NCBI GenBank assembly: GCA_963678705.1
Contig: OY783212.1
Coordinates: forward strand, 11,408,001-11,472,000
DNA from: Panorpa germanica
Taxonomy: Eukaryota > Arthropoda > Insecta > Mecoptera > Panorpidae
DNA length: 64,000 nucleotides
Direction: 5' to 3'
Shown here: in pieces, positions 22,198 through 34,859 of the stretch
Layout of the letters: each line of letters opens with the position of its first letter
Position numbering within the stretch: position 1 is the stretch's first letter
Made by a program: the position numbers and the translations under genes
Notes under the pieces: generated by a model
The model's database searches: none
What the model saw: only the letters and a program-made list of their open reading frames with translations
Told to the model about the DNA's origin: nothing

Positions 22198-23098
22198 TGT
22201 AATAAAATATAAAAACGTTAAATTTATTTTAAATTGTGGTTAAAATAGAACGTGTATTTTACACGCAAAATGGTGTTTTATTTATATAAGTAATTATAAA
22301 GAAACTTGAGTTGTGTTAATAACTAACACTACTAGAAAGTGTACATAACAAAAATAAATTGCTTTGAAATAAATTTAAAGTTGTTAGAAGAACAAAATAG
22401 TTAGTAAAGATGGAAATGTTTAATGACGCCATGGCACGGTTGAACGTCTCGTTTAAATTAATTGTGATTTTATTAAGGGGAAGGTGTCCCCAGAACAACC
22501 AATTTCATCACGTTCAATTATTTTTTTTAGTTAAATGATATTTTAACTGCTAAGATCATTTATCCTATGTTCATATTATTACTTATACATATAATTATTA
22601 TTTATATTCATTGTTGATGTTTAATGCAATCTATTGATGAGAAAGCGCCTGTAGCTATCATCACGTTTAATTATTTTGCCCGAAAAGATTTATAGTGTTA
22701 AAACAGTAAGTAATCGGTGAAGTAATCGATAAATAGGATAAAACTGAAGACTTACAAATTACGAAAGGTTCAATACTCATATACATAAATAAAAAGATCT
22801 ATAATTATTAATAAGAAATTATTTAGTACCACAATGAGATTAGACGCCACTATGGCCGAGACATAAACTTTTAAATATATGACTATATTTTTCTACCTCT
22901 TTGAAATCTGATTCCACGGAATGTAAAAAAATTCTTTACTTTACATTAGTACATTACTTTATTTTATTGTTACTACTTTACGTCACTAAAACGCCAAAAA
23001 GTGCGCTCCAATACCTAAACACTTAGTACATCTCTTAATGAACCTGATCTTAGAAAGTGATTTTTTGCGTTTAATTTAACATTCCGAACAAAATTCCA
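22198..23098. other. AT-rich non-coding stretch
   Basis: The phrase ATCACGTTCAATTATTTT (22506) recurs as ATCACGTTTAATTATTTT (22660). Nothing else is seen. Confidence 0.4.
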
Positions 23099-23100
23099 TA

Positions 23101-23306
23101 TATAGTTCAAAATGGGAGAGGTCGGCGGCAACTTATACTTAAAAGAGGTATAAGAGCGGTATAAATCTATAATACGATAATGAATTTTATCTTATTCGTT
23201 TTTATATACATTATAGAAAAATAAGTGAGTCAATGCTTTTTAGTTATATCGGCAGTTTATACCCTACAACTTGTTTTAAGTATGAGTCGCCGCCAAACTC
23301 TCTTAA
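23101..23306 (-). mobile_element. MITE copy, GGCGGCGACT family, inverted orientation
   Basis: The left end TAGTTCAAAATGGGAGAGGTCGGCGGCAACT and the right end TATGAGTCGCCGCCAAACTCTC form the terminal inverted repeats (given here in parts shorter than the full ends). The interior is the reverse complement of the 16289-16497 interior, including AAAGAGGTATAAGAGCGGTA. Both termini survive, so with 16289-16497 it defines the full length of about 205 bp. Confidence 0.8.
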
Positions 23307-25010
23307 GTTGATTTATACTAAAATTTCGTAATGTAGAAAATTCCAACTTGAACATAATAAGCAAACTAATCGCCACATTATTTTTTCTATGATAAAACAA
23401 TCACAAGTATTATAAGTTTTGTAAAAACATTAACATCAAGGTGAAGGAAAATAAAGCATTGAACAAAATTAAAAACAAATGATAGTAGTAAACGCTGACT
23501 CAGTAATTTGAATATTTATTATACATAAATCAACTAATTGCCACAACTGGAATATGCAAATATGATATCGTGTTAGATGATTGCCGCGGGCAAAATGTGC
23601 TGCTACTGTCTGCAAATAATTCACATCCATGATACATGATGCACAAGCTGTGGTCCCTAATTAAAAATGTAATAAAATGTTCATAACAGGAAGAATAAAG
23701 CGAAGAAACTGATAACAAATGAAAAGAAGTGAAGCCATCAATATTTTAAACAAGAGTTACCGGTCGAACTAAGTAGAATCTCACCCATACGTACTTATTC
23801 AAAAGAAAACCAATCTGTAACAAAGTAAAAGCCTATTAACAGTAGAGCGTATTATTCATCAATGCTCCAAGTACAGATCACACAAACAAAACTATAATAT
23901 GCCTGAAGACTATAGGCAGATATTTAAAAGCAAAGAGAGAGTCTAAAAACCTTATTGAATTTATCATACTCGTATTTATAAATTATGTATTACCAATGTT
24001 TATAAATGCATATATTGTTTTTAGCGCTAATAACTATCAAAAGTTGATGCACAGTTGATAAGAATGAGAATTGAATAGTGTACTTCAATATAAATTTTAT
24101 AAAATAATACTTTATATTTACAAAGATATCTATCAGAAATTTAGTTGTTCTATTATTTATTATTTTATTGATACGCACAATTAAATAATAAGTTTCTTTA
24201 AGCCAAATAAGTGAAAGTGTGACCACCTCTGATATATACACACTATATAATTATACTGTGGGAACATTGGTAATCAGTTAACTTCCTTATTCCTCCCCAT
24301 CTATGTAGTTGATCAGAAATTATAAAGTTTTGGCACATATTTGGCAGTAGTAATAGCTTTGTATACTGGATTATATGAGCTATGTTCAACAAACATTTAA
24401 ATTGGAGAGGCTTATTTTGCATAACTCTGTAATCTGAAATATTTGTAGTATTACACAACATTCGTTCTTGACTTACACTATTTAAGAAATCATAAAATCT
24501 ATCTAGATCATAAAATAATATAATGAAGAATGTAAAAAAGATTGTCTTGTTCCATGATCACGGTGTTATACACTCACTACTTGCTACCAGATAAATAAAC
24601 CATTAATACAGAATATGAATTGGTTATTCAATGAACATGTGGCGACAAAAAGCCAGATTTGTGAAAAACAATTATTGAGTTTTGAACAGCAAAGCACCAT
24701 CGCAAGAAATTTATAATTATCATCGGCAAACCACCATATTCTTCAGATATGGCCCCGTGTTATTTTTTACTATTTTCTAAATTTTAGTTGCATTCTTCAA
24801 ATTGACTAACGTTAACAGCTGTTGAAAAGAAACTGATTTGACATTTGATTTATCTCGGAAAACTCTGCGAGGCAATTGGGTAAAAGGACTAACTAATTTA
24901 ACGCAATTTTATCCCAGTTCCATTACCGTCTAGATAGAATGTACATCTAATTATAAGTATAATAGTCCACAACTTTTATGAGAAATTACAATTTATTAGA
25001 AATAACATTG
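23307..25010. other. AT-rich non-coding stretch with an old repeat at 24002-24062
   Basis: At 24002-24062, TTTTTAGCGCTAATAACTAT and ACAGTTGATAA match the right part of the dispersed repeat at 14080-14125. No gene is supported elsewhere. Confidence 0.45.
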
Positions 25011-25041
25011 GTTCTGGAATCAAACCCGAAGACACAGCAAT
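25011..25041 (-). repeat. SINE-like B-box core
   Basis: GGAATCAAACCCGAAGACAC reads on the minus strand as GTGTCTTCGGGTTTGATTCC, a B-box-type sequence shared with five other sites. Only the core is conserved. Confidence 0.4.
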
Positions 25042-25523
25042 CTTACTTGAAGCATCGAAGCATATATTACACACATACTTTTCATATCATGTATTTTCCA
25101 TACAAATTAGATTCAAAATCTAATTTGATTGATTCTATAAAATATAAGAAAATAAAACATGCCTATCAATTAGAAGAGTCTTAAATATTGGTATAACTAC
25201 ATTTACTTCAGAGTAATATCATTTAAACACATATGGTATACTTAGCAGTAACAACCAAAAAGTTTGCCTATTACTGGTATATAACATACTTAAATTCAAT
25301 CATTCCGAATCTAAGTAACCTACAGCTACCTTGTTTGCATATAGGAAGCTAGCTCCCCGGCCCAGCACGGCTTTAAATTTTATCCAAGAAGCGGAAATAA
25401 GTAAACGTAAATCAATAAATAAATAAACGATAGGAAACAACGATATTTCAGGGAAAAACATTGATAAAGTTCACAAAGCAGCAAAATGTCGTATTAATAC
25501 ATCAAGAAGCATCGTATGGCACC

Positions 25524-25628
25524 CAGTGGCGTAGGCCACGTGCACAATATTGAATATTGTGACGGCCCTCACCGTGAACTATTAGATCATGCTTGTAAAC
25601 TGTCCCGATATTCCTAGCTACGTCACAG
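25524..25628. mobile_element. Short hAT-like MITE
   Basis: Starts CAGTGGCGTAGGCC and ends CCTAGCTACGTCACAG. The reverse complement of the end, CTGTGACGTAGCTAGG, matches the start at most positions, and the CAGTGGCGTA-type terminus is like the hAT MITE at 40568. It includes a perfect internal palindrome CACAATATT-G-AATATTGTG (25543-25561). I do not see an 8-bp target duplication, so the exact ends are tentative. Confidence 0.55.
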
Positions 25629-27824
25629 ACAGTTCTGTAGCAGTAGCGTGTTTACATATGAGTATGACGTTGTTTTCAAAACTTATAACTTCAGTAACTT
25701 TTTCTTGCAGCATTTGATTTAACGTTTTCCACTCGACAAAGTTATCTTCGAATTGCTGCAAAACGTACATAAAATGATAAAAGCATTTCTATTTATGGTA
25801 CCACTTCAAAAGTATGTGAATGTAGATCTGCAAAGACAGCGTCGGCGCGGCGCAGTGTTTATATTTTTACTGCTCTCCTCCAGCTTAGAAACTAATTCCC
25901 TGCGTATTTATTAAGTAAATTACTTTCTTAATATACTCTGACACAGGTAATTTACTTATGGTAGTTCTTTTTTTTTTAAAACTCGTTTTGATGTAAATAG
26001 AACATACAAAATTAATTAATATTTCTTAATCAAAAGCACTATTAAAGAAAATAATTGCATTAACAAAAACTATAATGAGAGGCATTATTTTTTCTTTAAT
26101 TATCTCATATTTCACTATTTTCTTTCTTTAATTTATTTAAAATCGATCTATTTCCGACGCTAAGTCATAACACCAACGATCTCCTATTATGTTGCTAGGA
26201 TTTATGGCATCATGGCCTCATATATGTAAAATAACAACCAAACCCGTTTGATCGAACCCGAAGACACAGCAATTTGGCGTCTACGAACAATTATCTCACC
26301 AACTGCTCCTTAAAATTTCTTTAATTTTATAATAATACTTTAATATAATACAGAAAATAAAATTTTACAACATACTACCCTAAAACTTTGCGACACCGGC
26401 TTTTTCACTAAGATTTATTAGAGTTGTTACACATTAGTCAATTTTACCATGAAATAAAGTTTCTACTTTAATGTTTTTCAATACACCACTCTACTAAAAG
26501 TAATAAAAGTTCAAATTAAATACTTATTCCTTTTTCTTTCTCAAAGATCCACTGTCTTTAAAATAGTAAATACAAAGCAACGGCGCACGTTATGTACGAA
26601 ATCGTATGTTTCCAAGAAAGTTTGGATATATACGATTGTAGAATAAACTTTGATATATATATATACATAGATATAACCTATGTTATGAATATGTACGTAT
26701 CTAAAACAAACTTTTTCTATACTGTAGAGAATTAGCAAACATTAAAAGAGAACTCTCTTTCACGATTAATTATGCTAATTCAATTTCACTCTACTGAAAA
26801 AGTTGGTGGTCGCAAGTAGTCGATTCCAGTGTAGGAGCACCTTAAAAAGTAGTGTTACGAAGATTCTCAAAGCAATAATTAAGTTTTTGTAAATGACAGA
26901 TTATTTAATTATAAACATTTAAGTCACTAGCATAAGTGCGGCATCTTTCTGACACGCTTGTCGCTTAGCGCCGCGCAGGTTCTGTAATAGATTCTTTGTA
27001 CATAAATAAATGCACGAGAAAATAAATTGTAAATCTAGGCGCCATTAATCACAAGCAAAACCTTAAGTAAACTGATATTTACAATAAAAAACTTATAAAT
27101 TTAACAGTTAGCAATAAAACTTCAATGGTAATGGTTTTAAAGAGAAGGATTATAGTATATTCTCAGGTGCGAATTTATACACTTAAATACAATTACAATA
27201 AGAAATCTCTTAGACATTTTGAGACTGGAATAAATTTTAATACTTATCAATCTTCTACCTTTCAACGCGTAGTTAAACAAAGAACTACGTACACTCTGAT
27301 TGAAAAATAAAACAAAGAAAATTCGTTTTATATGGCTGAGAAAAGATCTTTTATATATTGTGTAATAAAATAATTCAAGTCAGTAAAGTGCATTTTCTGG
27401 ATTTGATTATTCTAAAGTTACTTTCATTATGTGCATACATCGTACACTCATTAAACAGCGATGTCAACAGAATAGGAAGTTGTGTCGCTAATAGGACTCA
27501 TCATCGGAAATAGACCAACGTTGGATAAATTACATTTTTTTTAAAAATCCATACACTTTCCTTCTTTATTTTTATAATATTTATCTTTAAAAACGACACT
27601 TACAAATGTTGCATTTCTCACAAACGGAACTGTCAAAATGTATATTACTAACGCACGATCCATGTACCGCTGCTGGAACCAATTTGGTATATGCAAATTT
27701 ACAGTAAGTAAGATTCCAATTCACGAGTTAATTTTTACTTATTTATTGATAACTTAAATAATATTGAACAATGTATTGAAACAGGTAGTCTATAAGTAGA
27801 AAAATGTTTAATGTATTTAACACA
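25629..27824. other. AT-rich non-coding stretch
   Basis: Small GC-rich bits at 25835-25860 (GCGTCGGCGCGGCGCAG) and 26955-26985 (CGCTTAGCGCCGCGCAG) have no supported frame. One SINE-like core lies at 26250-26273. Confidence 0.4.
26250..26273 (-). repeat. SINE-like B-box core
   Basis: GATCGAACCCGAAGACACAG matches the cores at 25011 and 1281. On the minus strand it reads CTTCGGGTTCGATC, including a good GGTTCGA. Confidence 0.45.
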
Positions 27825-28020
27825 TGCCTCATTTGGACGTCCACTGCGTTCTGCATCATCGGTGTCTCTACGTCCACGTTTGAAGTCAGCAAACCAACGT
27901 TTTATTGTTGTTTCTGATGGAGCGGAGTCCCCATAACACTTTTCAAGCCATTGCTTCGCTTGAACGGTATCTTTTCCCATCAAGAAGCAGTGTAAAATTA
28001 AAACACGAAATTTGATCCAT
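27825..28020 (-). pseudogene. Mariner transposase, N-terminal helix-turn-helix fragment
   Basis: The frame encodes FRVLILHCFLMGKDTVQAKQ, WLEKCYGDSAPSETTIKRWF, ADFKRG and DDAERSGRPNEA. This is the typical first DNA-binding domain of mariner transposases: F-R-x-L-I-x-H-C-F, the RWFxxFKxG helix and the D-D-A-x-R-S-G-R-P linker. The likely original ATG (28018-28020, context AACAATGG) lies in a different frame from the domain, so a short deletion just after the start has broken it. After GRPNEA (27825) the sequence is unrelated. The catalytic domain is absent. Similar in type to irritans/cecropia-group mariners; the subfamily is inferred. Confidence 0.88.
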
Positions 28021-28199
28021 TGTTTTGAAAATAACAAAAGTAGCGTCACTCTTAGCACAATAACTCACAAACTACTGAATAGAATATCATGAAATTTTAA
28101 CAGCTGTCTTTTGAAGGTTAGTATTAACTGAAAAAAAGGTGACTGCAATAAAACTAGCGCCATCTATGTGTTAGGCCCGGGACTTTTCAGCCCATGTGC
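27825..28199 (-). mobile_element. 5' end of a mariner element, truncated
   Basis: On the minus strand the terminal region (about 28160-28199) reads TGGGCTGAAAAGTCCCGGGC, preceded by TA. An untranslated leader and the first part of a transposase frame follow, and homology stops abruptly at about 27825. It looks like one terminus, the leader and the first domain of a mariner. The C-terminal two thirds and the other terminus are missing, so it cannot be autonomous. Confidence 0.8.
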
Positions 28200-31100
28200 T
28201 ACTTACTATTATATTAACTTAGATGTTATAGCAATGATATACACTTTAATAAATCTATATTAAAAAACCGAAAAAAAAACATATTTAAAAGAAAACGAAA
28301 AGTAATAAGATTCGCGTACAAAACAACAATTTTATAAACTTTTGTGCATGTAACAATGGGTTTTAGTTTTAATTAATTAAAATCTTTTACAAGAAATATT
28401 ATTTTCAGAGTAAAAGAATTTTTAAAGAATGTATACAAATATGAAAGTTGCTTCCAGCGTTTTTAGGGAATGCTCTTGCTACTAGCTGTTACAAATGCGA
28501 AATCTAGAGATGGAAAAAGCACGACGATACGGATATAAGGTAGAGAAACATCTTTAAATATTCAATCCGTAAACCCGGCACAGCTCTTTAAACCAGCTCA
28601 TATTTCTTAAATCTCAAAATCTTTTCAAAATATTTGGTTAAAGAGATTTTGTATTTTTTATAGGAAATGAAATATTCTTTATTTATTTTGTATGCAATTA
28701 TTTTCGGAATATTTCTAATAAAAATTCGGGAATAGATATCATGAGTTAATGAGCTTACCCAACAAATCATACTCTTCCTAAATGTTTGCTAAGACTAGCA
28801 AACTGTTAGAAAATCGTATCCACTGATAAATGTATCACTTATCATATGCCTTATATGTACCGAGTTCGAATAGCCAAAGAAACACTGTCTAATTGGAACC
28901 GACATGTCTAATTTTTCGTTTTAAATTCTTTTCTTCTTTACTGGTAAAATAGTCAATATTTCTGGATAAGGCTACTTACTTACGCAAAGCTTAAAATACC
29001 ATCATATTAAAGTTTTTTAAATGAGAACACTTTTTTAATGATTTTGGTAAAAACATACTTCTATATAAAGTTGACTTCTTACATTTAATATATAGCATAG
29101 TTACTAGTACAATCTGGTAAATATTTCGTCTTAAATTATTAACAAATTTTGAGGTTACGCAATTACTAGAAATTTATGTTTTTTGAATGTATAATACAAG
29201 AATGTATATCCTTGTTTTGAAGCCGCTGCAGAACAGTAGTGATCTTCCAAACAGCTGAACGAAAACACTCACATTCAAACGCTACCATAGAGCGCAACTC
29301 TTATATCAAATACAATAAATTATTTATAAAATATGTAGGTTATATCATATCGCATGTACACGTTAAAAACCAAGTTTCTAAATAAACAGAACACTCATCT
29401 TAAATGTACTTCTATTACAGAATAAATATCTTAAGGATTTAAAGTTAGCAACCATATTTTGCAAAGTTTAACTCGATTTCAACTGCTGAAGCTCGCTACG
29501 CGGGTGGTTGTCTTAAGTGACCGATACTTTCTAAGTCATTTTGTTTAATTGCTTATATGCCATATATAATCAGAAAATTATTATTCAGCAATGTAGTAGT
29601 ATTCAGTTCATTAGTTACACATCTGCAATATGACATGTTATGTTAAAAATGATTCCCGCTATCTGATTCAACACTCAGATAACTCATACATGCAACCAAA
29701 TAAAATTATAATGGATATAAAGTTGTCGAATGCTGCAGAAATGCTTGTAATTCGAAGATGGCGAAGATAATTCGATATGAGGTCGAAATATTACAAAAAA
29801 TTACAAATTGTATCCTAAAATCACAATAATAGGTAAAGAACCTGTACTTTAAAGGCTTATTAACCCAGTCGAAATAGACGATAAAATATATACGGTAAAT
29901 ATAGTTGGTATAGACCTTGGGGACAATATTACAAATAAAATACTAAAAGTCCTCACCGATCGCACATCTGCATAAAAAGTTATTCAAGTTCACAGGTCAA
30001 TAAAAATGGTTTTTTCAATTTTTCCGGTAAGCGGTAAGTTTTATCATAAAAATAGATTAGAGAAAAGTTATAGAAAGAATATAAGTTAGAGAAATTATCT
30101 ACAAAAATTGTTCTTATACTTTTTTTCTAAGAATCATCATTCCTCTATGCGAATTATAGCTAATTGAAATGTTTATTTTGATCGGGTTATGTATCAATGA
30201 ATTGAAAACTAACAGATTGTTCAATAATGTGTCTTTAAATAGAAAACGAAAGTGTTCTGACTTCATAAAATTTGTGCCAACTTTCTTTGCAGTTTTCCTG
30301 TCAACTGAAATAAACTCATTTCAAAATATTTTACATATTAATTTATGTACATCATTTATTGTGTTTATATTTTCCAAGAATTTTGTGGCTTAGCATTTTT
30401 TGTGTTGCTTATACATTATTCACTCCAATACACATTATTTACTTCATTAATTTACATTTAAATGAGATTCCTTGAATTAATTTTGATAGTCATATCGTTA
30501 GTAACAAACGGTATTGTACTTATCGATGATTTGCATAAATTATAAAAAATTATGTCCCGCTAAACATAAAATGTAAAATACATGTAACATTTTACATAAA
30601 CGAAACCTGGTACTAATCTATTTAAAAAGAAGTACATTTTTTCTGAAATGGTTATATAAATTAAGTATTAAGTATTACTGTTTGTCGCTGACGTTAAAAC
30701 TTTTCGATTTTTATTTATTTAGTTAGAAGGTACTAAGCTGAAATTTTACGCACACACTCTATATGAATAGCAAAAATATTTTTAACAGATAATATAGTAT
30801 ACTAGGTAACATATGCAATTAATAAATAAATTTTAATAATTATTAAATGAGAGAACATAGTGGTCCATTGCATTTAACTCGACGCCTATATCTTTGGGTT
30901 CAATGACAGAACCAGCGCTATATCTAACAAGTTTAGTTGTTATCGTTAAGTTGTCTTACTAATGAACTAAACTAATATGGCTAAAAAGGAATGTGCTAAA
31001 CTTAATGCTAAAAATTTTAATAATAAACGCGAGGGGACAAACTTTCTTTGTAAATATTTACTACACATGAGCATATATACGTTCTATTATACAATACATA

Positions 31101-31424
31101 TGCATTATTACGTAACTCTAAAGCAACAATTCCATCTGACTGACCATTCTGCGTATAATTTGAATAATTATGGATAAGTCACAATAAATCGAAAATAAAG
31201 ACGAAAATAGTAAATACCCATTCTAGGACAAGAGATACATAAATAAGTAGTAAGTAGATAATATCACGTATAAGCATATAGCACAACTTAGTATGGCTCT
31301 TATTATACATGTAAACACATTACATGATATCAAATAGCGTTGTCCCAGTCCCAGTAGACCTTGTTGCATAATACACACAGCAGACCACTTGCATTACAGC
31401 GTCGCGCAGCTAACGCGAACCAGA
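28200..31424. other. AT-rich non-coding stretch
   Basis: No supported gene. GC-richer spots at 29222-29300 and 29480-29515 have no frame, splice pair or repeat partner that I can see. Confidence 0.45.
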
Positions 31425-31473
31425 CACAGTGGCGTCACGTCACGTCACGTTCTAATGGAACACGTTTACAACG
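31395..31473 (+). promoter_or_regulatory. Possible promoter or 5' leader with a GTCAC repeat
   Basis: An islet richer in G+C (GCGTCGCGCAGCTAACGCG) leads into GGCGTCACGTCACGTCACGT (31431-31450). That gives three overlapping TGACG/CGTCA half-sites of the CREB/ATF type and CACGT E-box-like cores. It is followed by an ATG (31455) whose frame MEHVYN meets a possible donor (G|GTATGG at 31474). Any one signal is weak, and together they make only a candidate. Confidence 0.22.
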
Positions 31474-34400
31474 GTATGGTGAATTTTAATTAATTATTTA
31501 ATGGTAATGGATAACCACTATTGTATGTTCATTTTCTTAAGATATGACCGGCGAATACGAGTAGACTTGCATGGCATGTTTAGACGTTAAAGTCAAAGAA
31601 AAGTCTGTCGTGCTTCAGGGTTCGACTCTGAAATGCATGTTTCGTTTAACTGATTATATACCAAACACAATTAAATATGTATTAAGCAGTGCTGTATTAA
31701 GATAACTCCATGTTTGTGAAGATTCCATCAAAATGATTTCACTTGTGTTGTGAAGATGTAATTTCAACAGTTATTTATTTAGTGGAGTATACTTTGTTTG
31801 TAATATGCACTATTACTCAACACTAATTAAAAACTAGAGTGAATTAATTTGAACACAGGTGTATTTTGTAGTAATGTTGTTATTTATTCGAACCGGGGCA
31901 CTGACACTTCCTAATAAATGTTTGTTACATTATTTTATGTTTTGAACAAATAGATTTTTGTCTAAAAGTCAGGAAAAAATGCAAAATACATTCTTTCAAC
32001 TATCTTTTTCTAAAATATTAATTTAATACGTACTATAATATAATCATGTATAAAAAGATGTTTTAATGTCAAAATACACACATTTTTGGTTATGTATATA
32101 AATACATTTTACAAATTACAGACAAAAATCTGTTAGTTCTGATATGAGCGAACAATGAAATGTAACTAACTCCATTATAATTTTTTTTAAATCACATGAA
32201 CATTAGAAATGCAGTAAAATAACGTAAACTAAATATAATAATTAGAAATACCCAACAATTTGAAAATTATATAGTAAACATGAAACAATTAAAAATACAT
32301 AAAGTTTGAACGTGTGAGATATAAACAGAACAAGTTGAATTTACCATGTAGCGCATCTACCTACTGCACTGGCCAAGTGACACCGACACTTTATACTGGA
32401 TGCTATCATGCATCAGTGAGATGCTGCTGTATTCCTATTCACCAGAGATGAATTACATGAGAAAATATGGTGGCAGATGATAAAGTATTGTGCACAATAG
32501 TGTAATTAAAAATATATCACAACAATGTTGCATTATATTTTATAAACATTGTAAATACTATGAGTAGATATTATAATGTATAAAATTTAAAATATATAAT
32601 AATAAATCTCTTAAGTTAAATTAATAAAAAAGACATAATTGAAACAATGTTTTACAGGAAGTATTGTACTTCGAAATCCATGACGTAAGCTAATATTTAA
32701 TCCTATGTATGTAGAATGTAATAGCACAAAAACAATGAAACAACATGAGTTCGTTAGCAATATTTTTTGAGAATTTCATTAAATCGGAATTTCATAAATT
32801 GGAGATTATAAAATTTTACACAAGATAATTAATTTCGCGTGCCTCTCGGGTACTCATTTTTCTAAACAATTTAATTATGCAGTTATTTAATCATGTACGA
32901 GTTTTACCCGCAATTAAAGACATAATATAGAATTTATTAACCAATCTGTAAATTATTTTGACTATTAAATGTAAAATTTAGTTGAAATAATATTATCAAT
33001 TTAAAAGCTAAAAATGCACACAGCATTCCAATAAGATGTCATAGTTCAATTCCAGTCGATTGTAACTCTTACTATAGCTATAAGATTTTTCTCTGCTATC
33101 AGAAAATCGTTATCTAGAAATTTATATGATTAATCAATACAATATGTTTATATAATAAGATTTTATCTTTAATTTATCGCAAACAACGTTCCAATTAAAA
33201 TTGCATTTATATATATGAGCTGCTAAGACCAGAAATATTGTAAGTCAATTTGAAAAATAAGAAAGTTGTATTTCTTGAACAACAATATGCATCTATTACA
33301 TTGGATTTTTTATATAGATAAAATGAATTATGAGTTCCAAAGCATATCATATATATGAACACCATCGCTGCCTATAACATTTATCTTTTCAAGAATCTAC
33401 TATTTTTCATATAAACCGATGTTATACATTAAAATAGCATAGCCTTAACGAGCTCGACCATGGATAAATATTTATTAATTAAATATCTTTCTCCAAAATT
33501 ACAATTAAATATTTGTCAAAATAATACACTCTACAGAAAACATTTCGTTTATGCAGTGCCAAGTATTTTACTATGAACAATGTACTATATTTCATAATAA
33601 AACTTGGGTTTGTGTGTTTGACTTTAAATGGAAGGTTATCGTGTGTGTATTATATACAAAGTACATGTACAAAATATATGTAGTTTATACAAAAAAGCTC
33701 TCAAACGCTGAAGCTGTCTTAAACTGCCATGGTGCCCTCGTTACTCAAATTTATTTCATCAGTACAATCTATTGAGTTACACATACAATGATAATTTTAT
33801 TTTTTTGAAAAATCTTATTTTTGTTTTAAATTTTGTTTCGAATTAGCTTAGGTCGTTAATGCGAACTGTCGTAAGTCAAGAACTGCCTGTAATATGTACT
33901 CTAAAATAAAAAAATTAGACCCAATAACCTTTAAATTTGGAAAAGGCCAATTGTTTGAATTAATTATCCAGCACGATCCTAGTTGCCATGATATGGTAAA
34001 TGGATTTAAAATAAAAATCATTAAATTAAATAAACAACGTACATGCTATAACGCATGGTAACTAATTTTACGAGTAAATGCTGACGGTTCAGTCTGCTCG
34101 CTGCAACTAGACACGTTACATATATAATCCCTGTCCCTATAGTTATTATTGCCCTTCTCCTACCGTACAACATCATCTATAAAAAGCTACACAACAAATA
34201 TATTAAATTACTAATAAATATAAAATTGTAATATAATATTATTAAAAGTTATCACATTTACACCTGGTAAAAAAATACTCATATGTTCTAGTTCTACTAC
34301 ATGAATTTGCACTCGACATTTAAATGTAAAAATGCATTGCATATGCACCAGTAATTCTTAAAGAATTACTCTGAAACTTCGCCTTGAGAAATTGCAGTGT

Positions 34401-34571
34401 TAGTTAGCATCATATCTTACTTTTATATGTGTAGTAGTATACTTCAGTCAAAGTCGTCAAAAGACGTAGCCTGACATGGGGAGAATTTCAGTTAAGCGAA
34501 AAGAAACGATTAATTTTTTGACGCGTAAAAATTCAAATTAAGGAAAAATATTCGATCAGCGCTACTTTGAC
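31474..34571. other. AT-rich non-coding stretch
   Basis: Nothing supported. A 74-codon plus-strand frame at 33551-33775 is Tyr/Val-rich and has AT-ending codons. A patch at 34080-34115 (GACGGTTCAGTCTGCTCGC) is unexplained. Confidence 0.45.
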
Positions 34572-34859
34572 CTGGAGCACTATTCCTGAGTCTTGTAAGC
34601 AATGATCGTGATCGAACAGATATGATTTACATGAGTGAAACATTTTACGAATTACTTATAAAAGAATATTCCTGAACTATAATAATAATGAATAAATAAA
34701 ATTTAGGAATAGTACAGGAATACTGTTTTAAAAGTAATTCGTACTATTCTTGAATTATATTATTAATTATTATTATAGTTCAGAAATACTTTTTTAAAAG
34801 TGATTCGTAAAATGTTCGATCACGACCATTGCTCGCAAGACTCAGGAATAGGGCCCCGG
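34572..34859. mobile_element. Foldback element with arms of about 120 bp
   Basis: CTATTCCTGAGTCTTG (34580-34595) and its exact reverse complement (34836-34851) bound two long imperfect arms: GCAATGATCGTGATCGAAC pairs with GTTCGATCACGACCATTGC, then ACATTTTACGAAT, and then CTGAACTATAATAATAAT pairs with its counterpart. The left arm carries about 23 extra bases (ATATGATTTACATGAG). Outside the core, CTGGAGCA and CCGGGGCC are also alike. The centre repeats the TTTTAAAAGTAATTCGTA module of the right arm. There is no coding sequence, and the RNA of either strand would form a near-full-length hairpin. Confidence 0.85.

Noticed and set aside
33551-33775. Frame ending SNAEAVLNCHGALVTQ, faintly like a C-type lectin segment
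   Set aside because: A single short resemblance. No other lectin cysteines or WND-type motif, and AT-rich codons throughout.
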